Assembly (NCBI GenBank): GCA_910577285.1
Contig: CAJTLO010000006.1
Span: 67,574 to 131,573 of the forward strand
Length of the DNA: 64,000 nt
DNA from: an uncultured Rikenellaceae bacterium
Lineage (GTDB): Bacteria; Bacteroidota; Bacteroidia; Bacteroidales; Rikenellaceae
Direction: 5' to 3'
Below the pieces are notes generated by a model that saw nothing but the letters and a program-made list of their open reading frames with translations, had not been told where the DNA came from and did not search any database. Made by a program: the position numbers and the translations under genes. Below, in pieces: positions 51,667-60,680 of the stretch (positions are counted from its first letter, which is position 1; every line of letters starts with the position of its first letter).

Positions 51667-51703
51667 ACAAAAAACAGGCCGGCCGTTCAAAACGGCCGGC
51701 CTG
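51667..51703 (-). terminator. Strong minus-strand terminator after a possible small gene
   Basis: A 13-bp perfect GC stem (51675-51687 with 51691-51703) followed on the minus strand by TGTTTTTT. No annotated-size gene ends here; the nearest upstream frame is the 26-codon one at 51748-51828. It could also shield sdaA from upstream transcription. Confidence 0.85.
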
Positions 51704-51747
51704 TGGAAGGCGGCTGCGATTGCATGCCCGATGTCATGCGTCGCTTC

Positions 51748-51828
51748 TCATGGTTTGTAGTCCCCCGACGGGGTGGGATGGGTGCCGACAACCGGAAAAT
51801 TATCGCCGTACATCGAATCGGGGGGCAT
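51748..51828 (-). CDS. Candidate 26-residue peptide gene
   Basis: A short frame reading MPPDSMYGDNFPVVGTHP then TPSGDYKP and stop. It is Pro/Gly/Asp-rich, uncharged overall, with no membrane helix or signal. Support: ATG preceded by an A-rich leader (plus-strand tatagtttgatttcatttt), codons ending mostly in C/G like the neighbours, and a strong terminator 45 bases past the stop. No promoter box was found between it and the tRNA terminator, so it may depend on read-through. An inner Met at residue 6 is an alternative start. No family recognised. Confidence 0.35.
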   Translation of the reverse strand: MPPDSMYGDNFPVVGTHPTPSGDYKP

Positions 51829-51870
51829 TATAGTTTGATTTCATTTTAAAACGATCCCCTTTCGCTTCCT

Positions 51871-51909
51871 GAAAACAAGCAAGGACACTGAATTTCAGTG
51901 TCCTTGCTT
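51871..51909 (-). terminator. Terminator of tRNA-Arg
   Basis: Minus-strand 15-bp perfect stem (51877-51891 with 51895-51909) beginning 10 bases after the tRNA, then TTGTTTTC. Confidence 0.88.
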
Positions 51910-51918
51910 AAATTATTG

Positions 51919-51990
51919 TAGTCCCACCAGGAATCGAACCTGGATTTACAGTTTAGGAAACTGTCGTTCTATCCGTTGAACTATGGAACC
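51919..51990 (-). tRNA. tRNA-Arg (anticodon CCU)
   Basis: The minus strand folds into a 72-nt cloverleaf: acceptor ggttcca/tgggact (two wobbles), D stem gttc/gaac, anticodon stem acagt/actgt with loop ttcctaa (anticodon CCT, reads AGG), a 4-base variable loop, and T arm ccagg-ttcgatt-cctgg. Discriminator A at 51919; CCA is not encoded. It has its own promoter (52019-52048) and terminator, so it is separate from the fabH operon. Confidence 0.95.
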
Positions 51991-52018
51991 GTTGCCGACC
52001 GTTCTGCGAACGGCACTG

Positions 52019-52048
52019 CAAATATAGCGTTTTTTAATTATCCGCAAA
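52019..52048 (-). promoter_or_regulatory. Promoter of tRNA-Arg
   Basis: Minus strand TTTG (52045-52048), 18 bases, TATATTTG (52019-52026). Transcription would start near 52012, about 22 nt before the mature 5' end. Confidence 0.75.
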
Positions 52049-52053
52049 AAATC

Positions 52054-53064
52054 TTATTTGGAGAAATCGCCGCCGTCGTAGGCCCATTTGAGGTAGATCG
52101 ATCCCCATGTGAAGCCTCCGCCGAACGAAGCGAGAATGAGGTTGTCGCCTTTGGCCAGCCGGCTTTCGTAGTCCCACAGGCAAAGCGGGATGGTCGCTGC
52201 GGTCGTATTTCCGTACTTCTCGATGATGAGCATGCACTTCTCCTTCGGCAGGCCGATCCGTTTGGCTACGGCATCGATGATGCGGAGGTTGGCCTGGTGC
52301 GGTACGAGGTAGCGAATGTCTTTCGCCATGAGGTTGTTGCGCCTCATGATCTCTACCGTCACATCGGACATGTTGGTGACTGCGGCCTTGAATACGCTCT
52401 GACCGTCCTGGTGGGCGTAATGCCAACGGTTGCGCACCGTTTCTTCCGTGGCGGGAAAGGCCGAGCCGCCCGCTTTCATGTAGAGATGCTTGCCGCCGTT
52501 TCCGTCGCTGCGGGTGATGGAGTCGAGCAGTCCGTACCCGTCGGTATTGGGTTCGAGGAGTACCGCCGCGGCGCCGTCGCCGAAGAGGGGTAGGGTGGCG
52601 CGGTCGGTGGGGTCGATGATCGATGACATTTTGTCGGCACCGACCACGATGATCTTTTTATTGCGTCCGCTTTCGATGTACTGGGTGGCCGTGACCAGCG
52701 CGAAGATGAATCCGCTGCATGCCGCGAGTATATCGAATCCGAAGGCGTTCTTCAGTCCGCATTTGGCCGCCGTGAGGTTGGCGGTCGACGGGAAGAACAT
52801 GTCGGGGGTGACCGTAGCGCAGATGATCATGTCTACGTCGAGCGGATCGGTATTGGTCTTTTCCAGCAGGTCGTTCACCGCTTTTTCGGCCATGTAGGAG
52901 GTGCCGAGGCCTTCGCCCTTCAGGATTCGCCTGGTCTTGATACCGACCCTGGTCATGATCCATTCGTCGGAGGTATCTACCATCTTGCTCAGCTCGAAGT
53001 TGTCGAGCACGTATTCGGGCAGGTAAGCTCCCACGCCTGTTATTGCAGCAGTAATTTTCTTCAT
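52054..53064 (-). CDS. fabH: Beta-ketoacyl-ACP synthase III
   Basis: A 336-residue condensing enzyme that starts fatty-acid synthesis from an acyl-CoA and malonyl-ACP. Catalytic Cys lies in DILAACSGFIFAL (about residue 115), His in VPHQANLRIIDAVAKR (about 259), Asn in EKYGNTTAATIPL (about 289). The oxyanion glycines at the C-terminus (LASFGGGFTWGSIYLKW) are intact. It overlaps plsX by one base and is the last gene of yceD-rpmF-plsX-fabH. Confidence 0.95.
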   Translation of the reverse strand: MKKITAAITGVGAYLPEYVLDNFELSKMVDTSDEWIMTRVGIKTRRILKGEGLGTSYMAEKAVNDLLEKTNTDPLDVDMIICATVTPDMFFPSTANLTAAKCGLKNAFGFDILAACSGFIFALVTATQYIESGRNKKIIVVGADKMSSIIDPTDRATLPLFGDGAAAVLLEPNTDGYGLLDSITRSDGNGGKHLYMKAGGSAFPATEETVRNRWHYAHQDGQSVFKAAVTNMSDVTVEIMRRNNLMAKDIRYLVPHQANLRIIDAVAKRIGLPKEKCMLIIEKYGNTTAATIPLCLWDYESRLAKGDNLILASFGGGFTWGSIYLKWAYDGGDFSK

Positions 53065-54014
53065 CAGAAATTACGAAATGTGTCCTGTAATTTGTTTACA
53101 AGTCCGCTCTTGACCGTTTTCTCGGTCTGGCGGATCATGTTCTGCACGGCCAGTGCCGACGAGCGGCCGTGGCCTATCAGAACAACCGCATTGATACCCA
53201 ATACCGCGGTACCGCCGACGAACTCGTAGTTGAGTCTGTCGATGTATTCGTCGTCGATGCCGCGCATGCGGGCCAATTCATAGAAGCCTTCGGTCTGCTT
53301 CAGGATCGTGTTGCCCACGAAACCGTCGCAAACGACCACGTCGGCCTTGCGACCGGTGAAGATCTCGTTGGCTTCGATGTTGCCTACGAAATTGTAGCCG
53401 TCGTTGTCGGACATCAGTTCGTGGGCCGCCTTGGTCGCGAGGTTGCCCTTTTCGCTCTCCTCGCCGATGTTGAGCAGCGCCACACGCGGGGCGGTTTTTC
53501 CCAGTACGGTTTCGGTGTACGCACTGCCGATCAGCCCGTACTGGTCGAGAACGTCGGGTTTGCAGTCTACGTTCAGTCCCACGTCCAGCAGCAGGAAGTT
53601 GCCGCCGTCGAGCGTGGAAACGAGGGCCGATATGGCCGGTCGGATGACTCCGCGGATCGTTTCGGCGGAGTACATCGCTCCCACCAGCATGGCACCCGTG
53701 GCGCCCGCGCTGGCGAAACCGTCTATCTTGCCCTCTTTCAGGTATCTGTAACCCACCCGGATGCTTGAATCGGCTTTCTGGTTGTAGGCCCTGGCGGGGT
53801 GGTCGTCCATGGTGATGATCTCGGTCGTATGGACGATGTCGACGCAATCGGAGGGAGCATCGTGCTCCTCCAACAGCTTTCGGATCGCGCCCTCGTCGCC
53901 GAACAGCACCAACCTGCTCCCGCTGTCGATATGCCGGAGGGCCATCAATGCGCCTTCCACGACTACGCGCGGCGCATGATCGCCTCCCATCGCATCAATA
54001 CCGATCCTCAACAT
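53064..54014 (-). CDS. plsX: Phosphate acyltransferase PlsX
   Basis: A 316-residue enzyme that makes acyl-phosphate from acyl-ACP for phospholipid synthesis. Family motifs: RIGIDAMGGDHAPRVVVEGAL at the N-terminus, ADSSIRVGYRYLKEGKIDGFASAGATGAML, LLDVGLNVDCKP and VVCDGFVGNTILKQTEG. Length standard. It sits between rpmF (33-base gap) and fabH (one-base overlap), the conserved link between ribosome and membrane-lipid genes. Confidence 0.95.
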   Translation of the reverse strand: MLRIGIDAMGGDHAPRVVVEGALMALRHIDSGSRLVLFGDEGAIRKLLEEHDAPSDCVDIVHTTEIITMDDHPARAYNQKADSSIRVGYRYLKEGKIDGFASAGATGAMLVGAMYSAETIRGVIRPAISALVSTLDGGNFLLLDVGLNVDCKPDVLDQYGLIGSAYTETVLGKTAPRVALLNIGEESEKGNLATKAAHELMSDNDGYNFVGNIEANEIFTGRKADVVVCDGFVGNTILKQTEGFYELARMRGIDDEYIDRLNYEFVGGTAVLGINAVVLIGHGRSSALAVQNMIRQTEKTVKSGLVNKLQDTFRNF

Positions 54015-54047
54015 GGGAATGATGTCGAACAGACGTTCCGAAACGGA

Positions 54048-54230
54048 TTATTCCGCCTTCTTCTCGATTGCGAGTTTTCCGCGGTAGAAGCCGCATTCGG
54101 GGCAAACCCTGTGGTACTGTACCGCTGCACCGCAGTTGGAGCATACCGCAACCGTCGGGGTCGCTGCCGTGTAATGAGTCCTTCTCTTATCGCGTCGTGT
54201 CGAGGAAACTTTGTGTTTAGGATGTGCCAT
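54048..54230 (-). CDS. rpmF: 50S ribosomal protein L32
   Basis: A 60-residue basic protein starting MAHPKHKVSSTRRDKRRTHY, with a four-cysteine zinc ribbon (CSNCGAAV ... CPECGFYRG). It is the zinc-binding (C+) form of L32; I see no cysteine-free paralogue in the window. It is 24 bases after yceD and 33 bases before plsX. Confidence 0.97.
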   Translation of the reverse strand: MAHPKHKVSSTRRDKRRTHYTAATPTVAVCSNCGAAVQYHRVCPECGFYRGKLAIEKKAE

Positions 54231-54254
54231 GGTTGTAATTTGCTATTTGGTTAT

Positions 54255-54830
54255 TTACTTGTTCTTCTTTTCGAGCTCGCTTTTGAGCTGTCGGAGTTTG
54301 TCGCCCTCTTCGGTGGCGGTCAGGCTGTGCTGTTCCGCCTCGAGCGCTTCGAACTCCTCCGGAGTGATGATCCGGAACCGGGCGAGCATCTCTTTGTCGC
54401 AGAGCGGTTCGTCGTTGGCATCGGTGCCGTGTACCCTGCGGTAGGGAAGATTCAGCACGATGCTTTCATATATATATTGTGCGAGCGCTACCGTCTCTTC
54501 CGCCGGATTGATCCACAGGACCTCGCCGTCGTAATCGTCCACCTCGGCGGAGAACTTGACCGTCAGGTCGCCTTCGTAGTCCACCGGCAGCCGGAGTTCA
54601 CCCAGGCAACGGTCGCACTCTACGGCGACTTCGCCCCGGATAAGGACATGAAGCAGGAGCATCGTGGCGGATTTTTCCAGTTCTACCGTCGCAGTGAGTC
54701 GGCCTCCCTGGATACCCGATTCCCCGAATTCGGCGAAGAAACGGTCGTCTATCTCGAAGTCGAGCGTGTGACGGCCATTGGAAAGCCCTTTCCAGGGGAT
54801 GTTGTATGCGTCGAGTAGCTTCATTTCCAT
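54255..54830 (-). CDS. yceD: YceD/DUF177-family protein
   Basis: A 191-residue cytoplasmic protein of the DUF177 family, with the diagnostic central motif VECDRCLGELRLPVDYEG (CxxC) and an acidic C-terminal half. The family is tied to 23S rRNA accumulation and is nearly always upstream of rpmF. The start at 54830 gives only about four bases of leader from the predicted transcription start; the Met codon at 54824 is an alternative. First gene of the operon. Confidence 0.88.
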   Translation of the reverse strand: MEMKLLDAYNIPWKGLSNGRHTLDFEIDDRFFAEFGESGIQGGRLTATVELEKSATMLLLHVLIRGEVAVECDRCLGELRLPVDYEGDLTVKFSAEVDDYDGEVLWINPAEETVALAQYIYESIVLNLPYRRVHGTDANDEPLCDKEMLARFRIITPEEFEALEAEQHSLTATEEGDKLRQLKSELEKKNK

Positions 54831-54840
54831 TATCAGCCCG

Positions 54841-54871
54841 CAAATTTATACAAATTTAATTGAAATGCAAA
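54841..54871 (-). promoter_or_regulatory. Promoter of yceD-rpmF-plsX-fabH, with a second -7 box
   Basis: Minus strand TTTG (54868-54871), 19 bases, TAAATTTG (54841-54848). A second TAAATTTG lies at 54851-54858, ten bases upstream. The inner one starts transcription almost at the start codon; the outer one would give a leader of about 14 nt. Confidence 0.7.
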
Positions 54872-55075
54872 GTATCCTCCGATTCTTTGCGGCGAGATGT
54901 TTTCTGCCGCGGGGATGGAGCGTGGTATTGCGTGCGGCAGGTTTCCCGTCTCGCGCCGTCGTATCCGTTCGGGCGTTTCGCCGGCCGCCGGTGGGCTTGC
55001 AGGGGCGGGGCGTCGGAAGGAGTGCCTCGCGGAGCGGGTTTCGTCCGACCGCGGCCTTTGTCGGCCCCACGACTT

Positions 55076-56074
55076 TCATCCGGTCACGGCGTTTCCGGCC
55101 CGCAGGGTGAGGTCGGCCAGTGCGCAGGCCAGGGCCGCTTCCGCCACCACTGCGCCGCGCAGGGCGATGCAGGCGTCGTGGCGGCCGGCAATGGTCAGCG
55201 GTGCGGGGCGGTCTCTCTCGAAATCGAAAGTTTCCTGAGGGAGGGCGATGCTCGGCGCCGGTTTGAAGGCCACCCGCAGGACGATCTCGTTGCCGTTGGC
55301 GATCCCTCCGTTCAGGCCGCCGTCGTTGTTGGTGGCCGTTGTTCCGCGGCGGTCGATGATCGGGTCGTTGTTGCGGCTGCCCCGGCTGCGTGCGGCGCCG
55401 AAGCCGGCTCCGAATTCCACCCCCTTCACTCCCGGGATGGAGAAGAGCAGGTGGGCGGCGAGACTTTCCACCGAATCGAAGAAGGGTTCGCCCGTACCTG
55501 CGGCGACGCCTTGCGCCCGGACTTCCACGACTCCTCCGGCCGAATCGCCCGCCGTGCGGAGTTCGGTCAGCAGCGCGTCGAACCGCGCAGGATCTTGGAT
55601 GCCGCCGATTTCGGTGATGGTCGTGGAGAACAGCACCCCGGGCAGGAGCTTTTTGGCCGCCGTTGCGGCGGCCACGAGGGCGACGGTCATTCGGCCGGAG
55701 AACATGCCTCCGCCGCCGGGATGGTTGAATCCTCCGTATTTCCGGGCGGCTGCGAGGTCGGCGTGCGAGGGGCGCGGATGGCGTGCGAGGGGTGCGTAGT
55801 CTTGCGGTTTGGTGGTGGTGTTCCGGAAGAGGAGGGTAAGCGGTGTACCGTCCGTGTGGCCGTTGTAAAGTCCCGAAACGATCTCCGGTCGGTCCGGTTC
55901 CCGGCGCGGAGTCGTACCGGCCGATGCGTCGCTGCGCCGGCGTGCGAGGTCGGCGTCGAAGTCCTGTTCGCAGAGGGGGATGCCGGCGGGCATGCCGTCG
56001 ACCGTGACGCCTACGACCGGGCCGTGCGACTCGCCGAAAACGGTGATTCTGAAACTGTGTCCGAAACTGTTCAT
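55076..56074 (-). CDS. aroC: Chorismate synthase
   Basis: A 332-residue FMN-dependent enzyme making chorismate from EPSP. Signatures: GHSFRITVFGESHGPVVGVTVDGMPAGI near the N-terminus, RHPRPSHADLAAARKYG, FNHPGGGGMFSGRMT and SRNNDPIID-x-RG then TNNDGGLNGGIANG. It is about 20-30 residues shorter than most members; the difference is at the C-terminus, which ends soon after the RHDACIALR...VVAEAALACALAD segment, so function is likely kept. It overlaps aroA by 4 bases. Confidence 0.92.
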   Translation of the reverse strand: MNSFGHSFRITVFGESHGPVVGVTVDGMPAGIPLCEQDFDADLARRRSDASAGTTPRREPDRPEIVSGLYNGHTDGTPLTLLFRNTTTKPQDYAPLARHPRPSHADLAAARKYGGFNHPGGGGMFSGRMTVALVAAATAAKKLLPGVLFSTTITEIGGIQDPARFDALLTELRTAGDSAGGVVEVRAQGVAAGTGEPFFDSVESLAAHLLFSIPGVKGVEFGAGFGAARSRGSRNNDPIIDRRGTTATNNDGGLNGGIANGNEIVLRVAFKPAPSIALPQETFDFERDRPAPLTIAGRHDACIALRGAVVAEAALACALADLTLRAGNAVTG

Positions 56075-57318
56075 GCTTCTTTCCGGGTGATGGATTCGAG
56101 GTCCTCCCAGAAACGCGGGTAGGACTTGTTGACCGCCTGTGCGCGGGTGATGGTGACCGGCCCCGTCGCGGCGAGGGCGGCCACGGCGGCGGCCATGGCG
56201 ATGCGGTGGTCGTTGCAACTGTCTACCGTGCCGCCGGAGAGCCCTCCTCCGTGCACCGTCATGATGTCGTCCTGCATTTCGACCTTCATGCCGAGCCGGG
56301 TGTATTCCGAGAGGATGGCTTCGGCGCGGTTGCTCTCTTTATACATCAGTCGGTGTACGCCTTTGATGCGGGTGGTGCCGTTGCAGTTGGCGCCCAAGAC
56401 TGCCAGAATGGGGAAGAGGTCGGGACGTTGCGTGGCATCGAATTCGAAGCCCGAGAGCTCTCTTTTGCGTACCGTTATCTCGTCGGGGGTGGTGATGATG
56501 ACCGCTCCCGCTTTGGTGAGTGCCTGGATGATGGCCAGGTCGGCCTGCAGGGAGAGGGTATTCATCCGTTTGGCGGTGACTTCGCCCGCGATGGCTCCCG
56601 CCACGAGCATGAAGGCCGCACAACTCCAGTCGCCCTCGATGTGCAGGCGGGCGGGATGGTAGTGTTGGCCGCCGGGAATGAAGAATTCGCGGAAACCGTT
56701 GTGTTCCATCCGTATCTTGAATTTGGACGCCAGGTCGACGGTCACCGCCAGGTAGGGCAGGCTGTTGGGTTGTTCGACATGCAGCACCGTGTCGCCTTCG
56801 GCCAGGGGGAGCGACATGAGCAGTCCGGTGAGGAACTGCGAGCTGACGTGGGCTTCGACATCGGTTTCGCCTCCCTTGAGCGGTCCCCGCACGGTAATGG
56901 GCAGGAAGCCGTCGGAGAGGACCTCCGCGCCGAGGTTCCGCAGCGGTTCGATCATCATGTCGATGGGTCTGCGGAGCATGGTGCCGCTGCCCGTCACGGT
57001 CATGCGCCGCTCGCAGAGCGCGGCGATGGGGGTGAACAGCCGGGTGGCGAGCCCCGATTCGCCCGTGTTGACGGTGTCGGTGACGGGGGCCAGACCGCCC
57101 CGGATGACATACTGCGCGGGGCCTGTCTGGCGGACCGAGGCGCCCAGGCCGGTGATGACGTCCATGGCGTAGCGCGTGTCGTCGCACAGCTCGATGTTGC
57201 TGAGCGTGGTTTCACCTTCGCACAGGAGCGCTGCGGCGAGCGCGCGCTGGGCGTAGCTTTTGGAGCAGGGAGGCCTCACCTCGCCCGAAACCTGCGACGG
57301 ATGGATTGTTTTCTCCAT
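56071..57318 (-). CDS. aroA: 3-phosphoshikimate 1-carboxyvinyltransferase (EPSP synthase)
   Basis: A 415-residue two-domain enzyme adding enolpyruvate to shikimate 3-phosphate. The PEP/S3P contacts are visible: PPCSKSYAQRALAAALL (residues 17-33), NTGESGLATRLFTP (about 85-98), DWSCAAFMLVAGAI and the C-terminal DSCNDHRIAMAAAVAAL. The usual NAGTAxR loop reads NTGESGLATR here, a variation known in Bacteroidetes. It follows lptB by 81 bases and overlaps aroC (ATGA). Confidence 0.9.
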   Translation of the reverse strand: MEKTIHPSQVSGEVRPPCSKSYAQRALAAALLCEGETTLSNIELCDDTRYAMDVITGLGASVRQTGPAQYVIRGGLAPVTDTVNTGESGLATRLFTPIAALCERRMTVTGSGTMLRRPIDMMIEPLRNLGAEVLSDGFLPITVRGPLKGGETDVEAHVSSQFLTGLLMSLPLAEGDTVLHVEQPNSLPYLAVTVDLASKFKIRMEHNGFREFFIPGGQHYHPARLHIEGDWSCAAFMLVAGAIAGEVTAKRMNTLSLQADLAIIQALTKAGAVIITTPDEITVRKRELSGFEFDATQRPDLFPILAVLGANCNGTTRIKGVHRLMYKESNRAEAILSEYTRLGMKVEMQDDIMTVHGGGLSGGTVDSCNDHRIAMAAAVAALAATGPVTITRAQAVNKSYPRFWEDLESITRKEA

Positions 57319-57399
57319 GTGGTATTTTCAGACAAGCGGCGGCTTTGCGGGCCGCCGGATAGGTTGATGGGTATCGAGAGTCGTGGTCGCCGTGTCGCT

Positions 57400-58134
57400 T
57401 TACCTGAGTTTGAAATCCTGACCCAGGTACACTTTCCGCACCTGTTCGTCGTTCGCCAGATCCTCCGCCGTACCGGTCTTGAGTACCTTGCCTTCGAAAA
57501 GGAGGTAGGTGCGGTCGGTGATGGAGAGCGTTTCATGGACGTTGTGGTCGGTGATGATGACGCCGATGTTCTTGTCCTTGAGGGTCCTCACGATGCTCTG
57601 GATGTCCTCCACGGCGATGGGGTCCACGCCGGCGAAGGGTTCGTCGAGCAGAATGAATTTCGGGTTGATGGCCACCGCCCGCGCGATCTCCGTTCGCCGC
57701 CGTTCGCCGCCCGAAAGCTGGATGCCCTTGCTCTTGCGCACCTTCTGCAGGCTGAACTCCTCGATGAGATTCTCCACCCGCTCGCGCTGGTACTCCTTGG
57801 AGTAGTCGGTCATTTCGAGTACCGAACGGATGTTCTCCTCGACGCTGAGGTGGCGGAAGACCGATGCCTCCTGTGCGAGGTAGCCCACTCCCATCTGCGC
57901 CCGTTTGTAGACCGGCAGTTTGGTAATCTCCTGCGTGTTGCCTTCGTCCTCGAGAAAGATCTGTCCGTCGTTGGGCTTGATGAGTCCCACGATCATGTAA
58001 AAGGTGGTGGTCTTTCCCGCACCGTTCGGCCCCAGCAGGCCGACGATCTCGCCCTGGTTGACGTCGATGGATACGTGGTTGACCACGGTGCGTGTCTTGT
58101 ATTTCTTGACCAGTCCGGTGGTGTAGAGCCTCAT
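57400..58134 (-). CDS. lptB: LPS export ABC transporter ATPase LptB
   Basis: A 244-residue ABC ATPase. Walker A GPNGAGKTT (residues 37-45), Q loop, signature LSGGERRRTEIARA, Walker B FILLDEPFAGVDPIAVEDI and H-loop ITDHNVHETLSITDRTYLL all match LptB, which powers LPS transfer from inner to outer membrane with LptF/G/C. Length is standard. LptF/G/C are not in the window; LptE is at 35.4 kb. A -7 box lies 21 bases upstream. Confidence 0.93.
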   Translation of the reverse strand: MRLYTTGLVKKYKTRTVVNHVSIDVNQGEIVGLLGPNGAGKTTTFYMIVGLIKPNDGQIFLEDEGNTQEITKLPVYKRAQMGVGYLAQEASVFRHLSVEENIRSVLEMTDYSKEYQRERVENLIEEFSLQKVRKSKGIQLSGGERRRTEIARAVAINPKFILLDEPFAGVDPIAVEDIQSIVRTLKDKNIGVIITDHNVHETLSITDRTYLLFEGKVLKTGTAEDLANDEQVRKVYLGQDFKLR

Positions 58135-58155
58135 TTTTTTGAAAAAACTTTTCTA

Positions 58156-58163
58156 CAAAGTTA
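58156..58163 (-). promoter_or_regulatory. -7 box of lptB
   Basis: Minus-strand TAACTTTG (plus caaagtta), 21 bases before the start codon, in an AT-rich divergent region shared with recQ. A plus-strand near-match TATCTTTA lies at 58185. Confidence 0.6.
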
Positions 58164-58392
58164 GAAAAATATTGGAAAATTTTCTATCTTTATGTTGCGA
58201 AAGAGCGTTGGGGGATAATCGACGTTCCGTTTCTGTGTTTTATGGTCGCTTTGCCTTTCGGGAGATGCTCGTTTCCGGGAAGGGGGGGCGGAGGCCGGCG
58301 GCGCAGCGCCTTGTACGGGCGATACGGATTTCGGAGATTGCGCTTTGCGGTTATGCCGCACGAGTTGGAAACATAAGGAAATTGAATGGGAG

Positions 58393-60588
58393 ATGGACAA
58401 TTTGCATGACATGCTGCATGAAAAGCTGAAGGAGTATTTCGGGTTTTCTGCGTTCAAGGGCAATCAGGAAGCGGTCATAAGAAATGTACTCGCAGGCAGG
58501 GACACGTTCGTCCTCATGCCTACGGGCGGCGGTAAGAGTCTGTGCTACCAGTTGCCTGCCCTTCTGATGGAGGGTGTGGCGATCGTGATCTCCCCTCTCA
58601 TTGCGCTCATGAAGAATCAGGTGGATGCCATGCGTACCTTCAGTCAGCACGAAGGCATCGCCCATTTCCTGAACTCTTCGCTCAATAAGTCGGCGATCAA
58701 CCAGGTGAAGGAGGATGTGCTTGCCGGCAAGACCAAGCTGCTTTATTTCGCGCCCGAATCGCTGACCAAGGAGGAGAACGTTTCGTTCCTGCGCAAGATC
58801 AAAATATCGTTCTACGCGATCGACGAGGCGCACTGCATCTCGGAGTGGGGGCACGATTTCCGTCCGGAGTACCGGCGTATCCGGCCCATCATGAACGACA
58901 TCGGCCGGGCGCCGCTGATCGCCCTTACGGCCACCGCCACGCCCAAGGTGCAGCTCGACATACAGAAGAACCTCGGGATGCTCGATGCGGCGGTATTCAA
59001 GTCGTCGTTCAACCGTCCCAACCTTTTCTATGAGATACGTCCCAAAACCGACGTCGCCCGCGAGATCATCCGGTACATCAAACAGCATGAGGGCAAGTCG
59101 GGCATCATCTATTGCCTGAGCCGCAAAAAGGTCGAGGAGCTGGCCGAATTGCTCGTGGCCAACGGCATCAAGGCGCTGCCTTATCATGCGGGGATGGATG
59201 CCGCCACCCGTGCCAGGAACCAGGACGCCTTCCTGATGGAGGAGGCGGATGTCATCGTGGCCACGATCGCCTTCGGCATGGGGATCGACAAGCCCGACGT
59301 GCGTTTCGTCATCCATTACGATATTCCCAAGAGCCTCGAAGGATATTATCAGGAGACGGGCCGTGCGGGCCGCGACGGAGGCGAGGGGCACTGCATTACG
59401 TTCTACAGTTACAAGGATATTCAGAAACTCGAAAAGTTCATGCAGGGCAAGCCCATCGCCGAGCAGGAGATAGGCAAGTTGCTGCTGATGGAGACCGTGT
59501 CGTATGCCGAGAGCTCCATGTGCCGGCGGAAGACGCTGTTGCACTACTTCGGCGAGGAGTACGGCGAGGATAACTGCGGAAGCTGCGACAACTGCGTGAA
59601 CCCCAAACCGAAAGTGAAGGCGCGCGAGGAGATGCAGTTGATGCTGGAGGCCCTCAGGGCGATCGGTCCCAAATTCAAGATGGACTACCTGGTGAATGTT
59701 CTCACGGGCCGCACGACCGCCATGATCCGCTCCTACGGTCACAACGACAGCGAGTGGTTCGGGGCCGGTTCCGATCGCGACGACCGTTTCTGGGGCGCCG
59801 TCATACGGCAGGCGCTCATTCTGGGCCTGGTGGACAAGAACATCGAGAATTACGGCCTGCTGGCGGTGAACGAGGCAGGCGAGCGCTATATCGATCATCC
59901 TTACGATATCTTCATCACCCTGGACCACGATTACGACAGCGAGGAGGGGGACGATGCAGCGGTGCCTGCCGGCGGACGCGGCGGCGAGAGTGCGGCCGAT
60001 GAGGAGCTTTTCGTCATGCTCAAGGAGCTGCGCAAGAAGGTGGCCAAGCAGCACGGACTACCGCCTTTCGTCATTTTCCAGGACCCGTCGCTGGAGGATA
60101 TGGCGATCCAGTATCCGGTAACGATCGAGGAGATGCAGAACATCACGGGGGTCGGGGCCGGTAAGGCACGCAAGTTCGGAGCCGAGTTCGTGAAGCTCAT
60201 CAAGCAGTATGTCGAGGAGAAAGACATCGTCCGGCCGCAGGATATGGTGGTCAAGAGCGTGGTCAACAAGAGCGGAAACAAGGTCTTCGTCATCCAGAGC
60301 ATCGACCGCAAGATGGATTTCGAGGACATCGCCCGTGCCCGCGATCTCGATTTCGACGAGCTGCTGACGGAGATCGAAGCCATCGTCAATTCCGGTACGA
60401 AGCTCAATATCAACTATTATATCGAACAGACGATCGACGAGGACAAAGCCGAGGAGATATACCTTTATTTTAAGGAGGATGCCGAAAGCGACAGTGTGGA
60501 CGAGGCCATCCGGGAGCTCGGTTCGGATTTTACCGAAGAGGAGGTGCGTCTGATTCGTATCAAATTCATCTGCGAACAGGGAAACTGA
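58393..60588 (+). CDS. recQ: ATP-dependent DNA helicase RecQ
   Basis: A 731-residue RecQ helicase. Order: motif 0/I (FSAFKGNQEAVIRNVLAGRDTFVLMPTGGGKSLCYQLPAL), DEAH box with aromatic loop (IDEAHCISEWGHDFRPEY), helicase C domain (YYQETGRAGRDGGEGHCI), zinc-binding CRRKTLLHYFGEEYGEDNCGSCDNC, winged helix, HRDC domain (about 550-625), and an extra C-terminal helical region of about 100 acidic residues typical of Bacteroidetes forms. It repairs stalled forks and recombination intermediates at DNA. The start at 58393 begins MDNLHDMLHEKL. Confidence 0.95.
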   Translation: MDNLHDMLHEKLKEYFGFSAFKGNQEAVIRNVLAGRDTFVLMPTGGGKSLCYQLPALLMEGVAIVISPLIALMKNQVDAMRTFSQHEGIAHFLNSSLNKSAINQVKEDVLAGKTKLLYFAPESLTKEENVSFLRKIKISFYAIDEAHCISEWGHDFRPEYRRIRPIMNDIGRAPLIALTATATPKVQLDIQKNLGMLDAAVFKSSFNRPNLFYEIRPKTDVAREIIRYIKQHEGKSGIIYCLSRKKVEELAELLVANGIKALPYHAGMDAATRARNQDAFLMEEADVIVATIAFGMGIDKPDVRFVIHYDIPKSLEGYYQETGRAGRDGGEGHCITFYSYKDIQKLEKFMQGKPIAEQEIGKLLLMETVSYAESSMCRRKTLLHYFGEEYGEDNCGSCDNCVNPKPKVKAREEMQLMLEALRAIGPKFKMDYLVNVLTGRTTAMIRSYGHNDSEWFGAGSDRDDRFWGAVIRQALILGLVDKNIENYGLLAVNEAGERYIDHPYDIFITLDHDYDSEEGDDAAVPAGGRGGESAADEELFVMLKELRKKVAKQHGLPPFVIFQDPSLEDMAIQYPVTIEEMQNITGVGAGKARKFGAEFVKLIKQYVEEKDIVRPQDMVVKSVVNKSGNKVFVIQSIDRKMDFEDIARARDLDFDELLTEIEAIVNSGTKLNINYYIEQTIDEDKAEEIYLYFKEDAESDSVDEAIRELGSDFTEEEVRLIRIKFICEQGN

Positions 60589-60636
60589 GCCTGTTTTTTA
60601 CCGCCGGAACTCCCTTTTTCGGCGCAGAAGTTATTT

Positions 60637-60680
60637 CGCATACCGGGGGCCGCTTCCTGCGAAGCGGCCCCCGGTATGCG
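60637..60680. terminator. 19-bp hairpin after recQ
   Basis: Perfect stem 60637-60655 with 60662-60680, loop cctgcg, no T-run. It begins 48 bases past the recQ stop. Confidence 0.6.
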
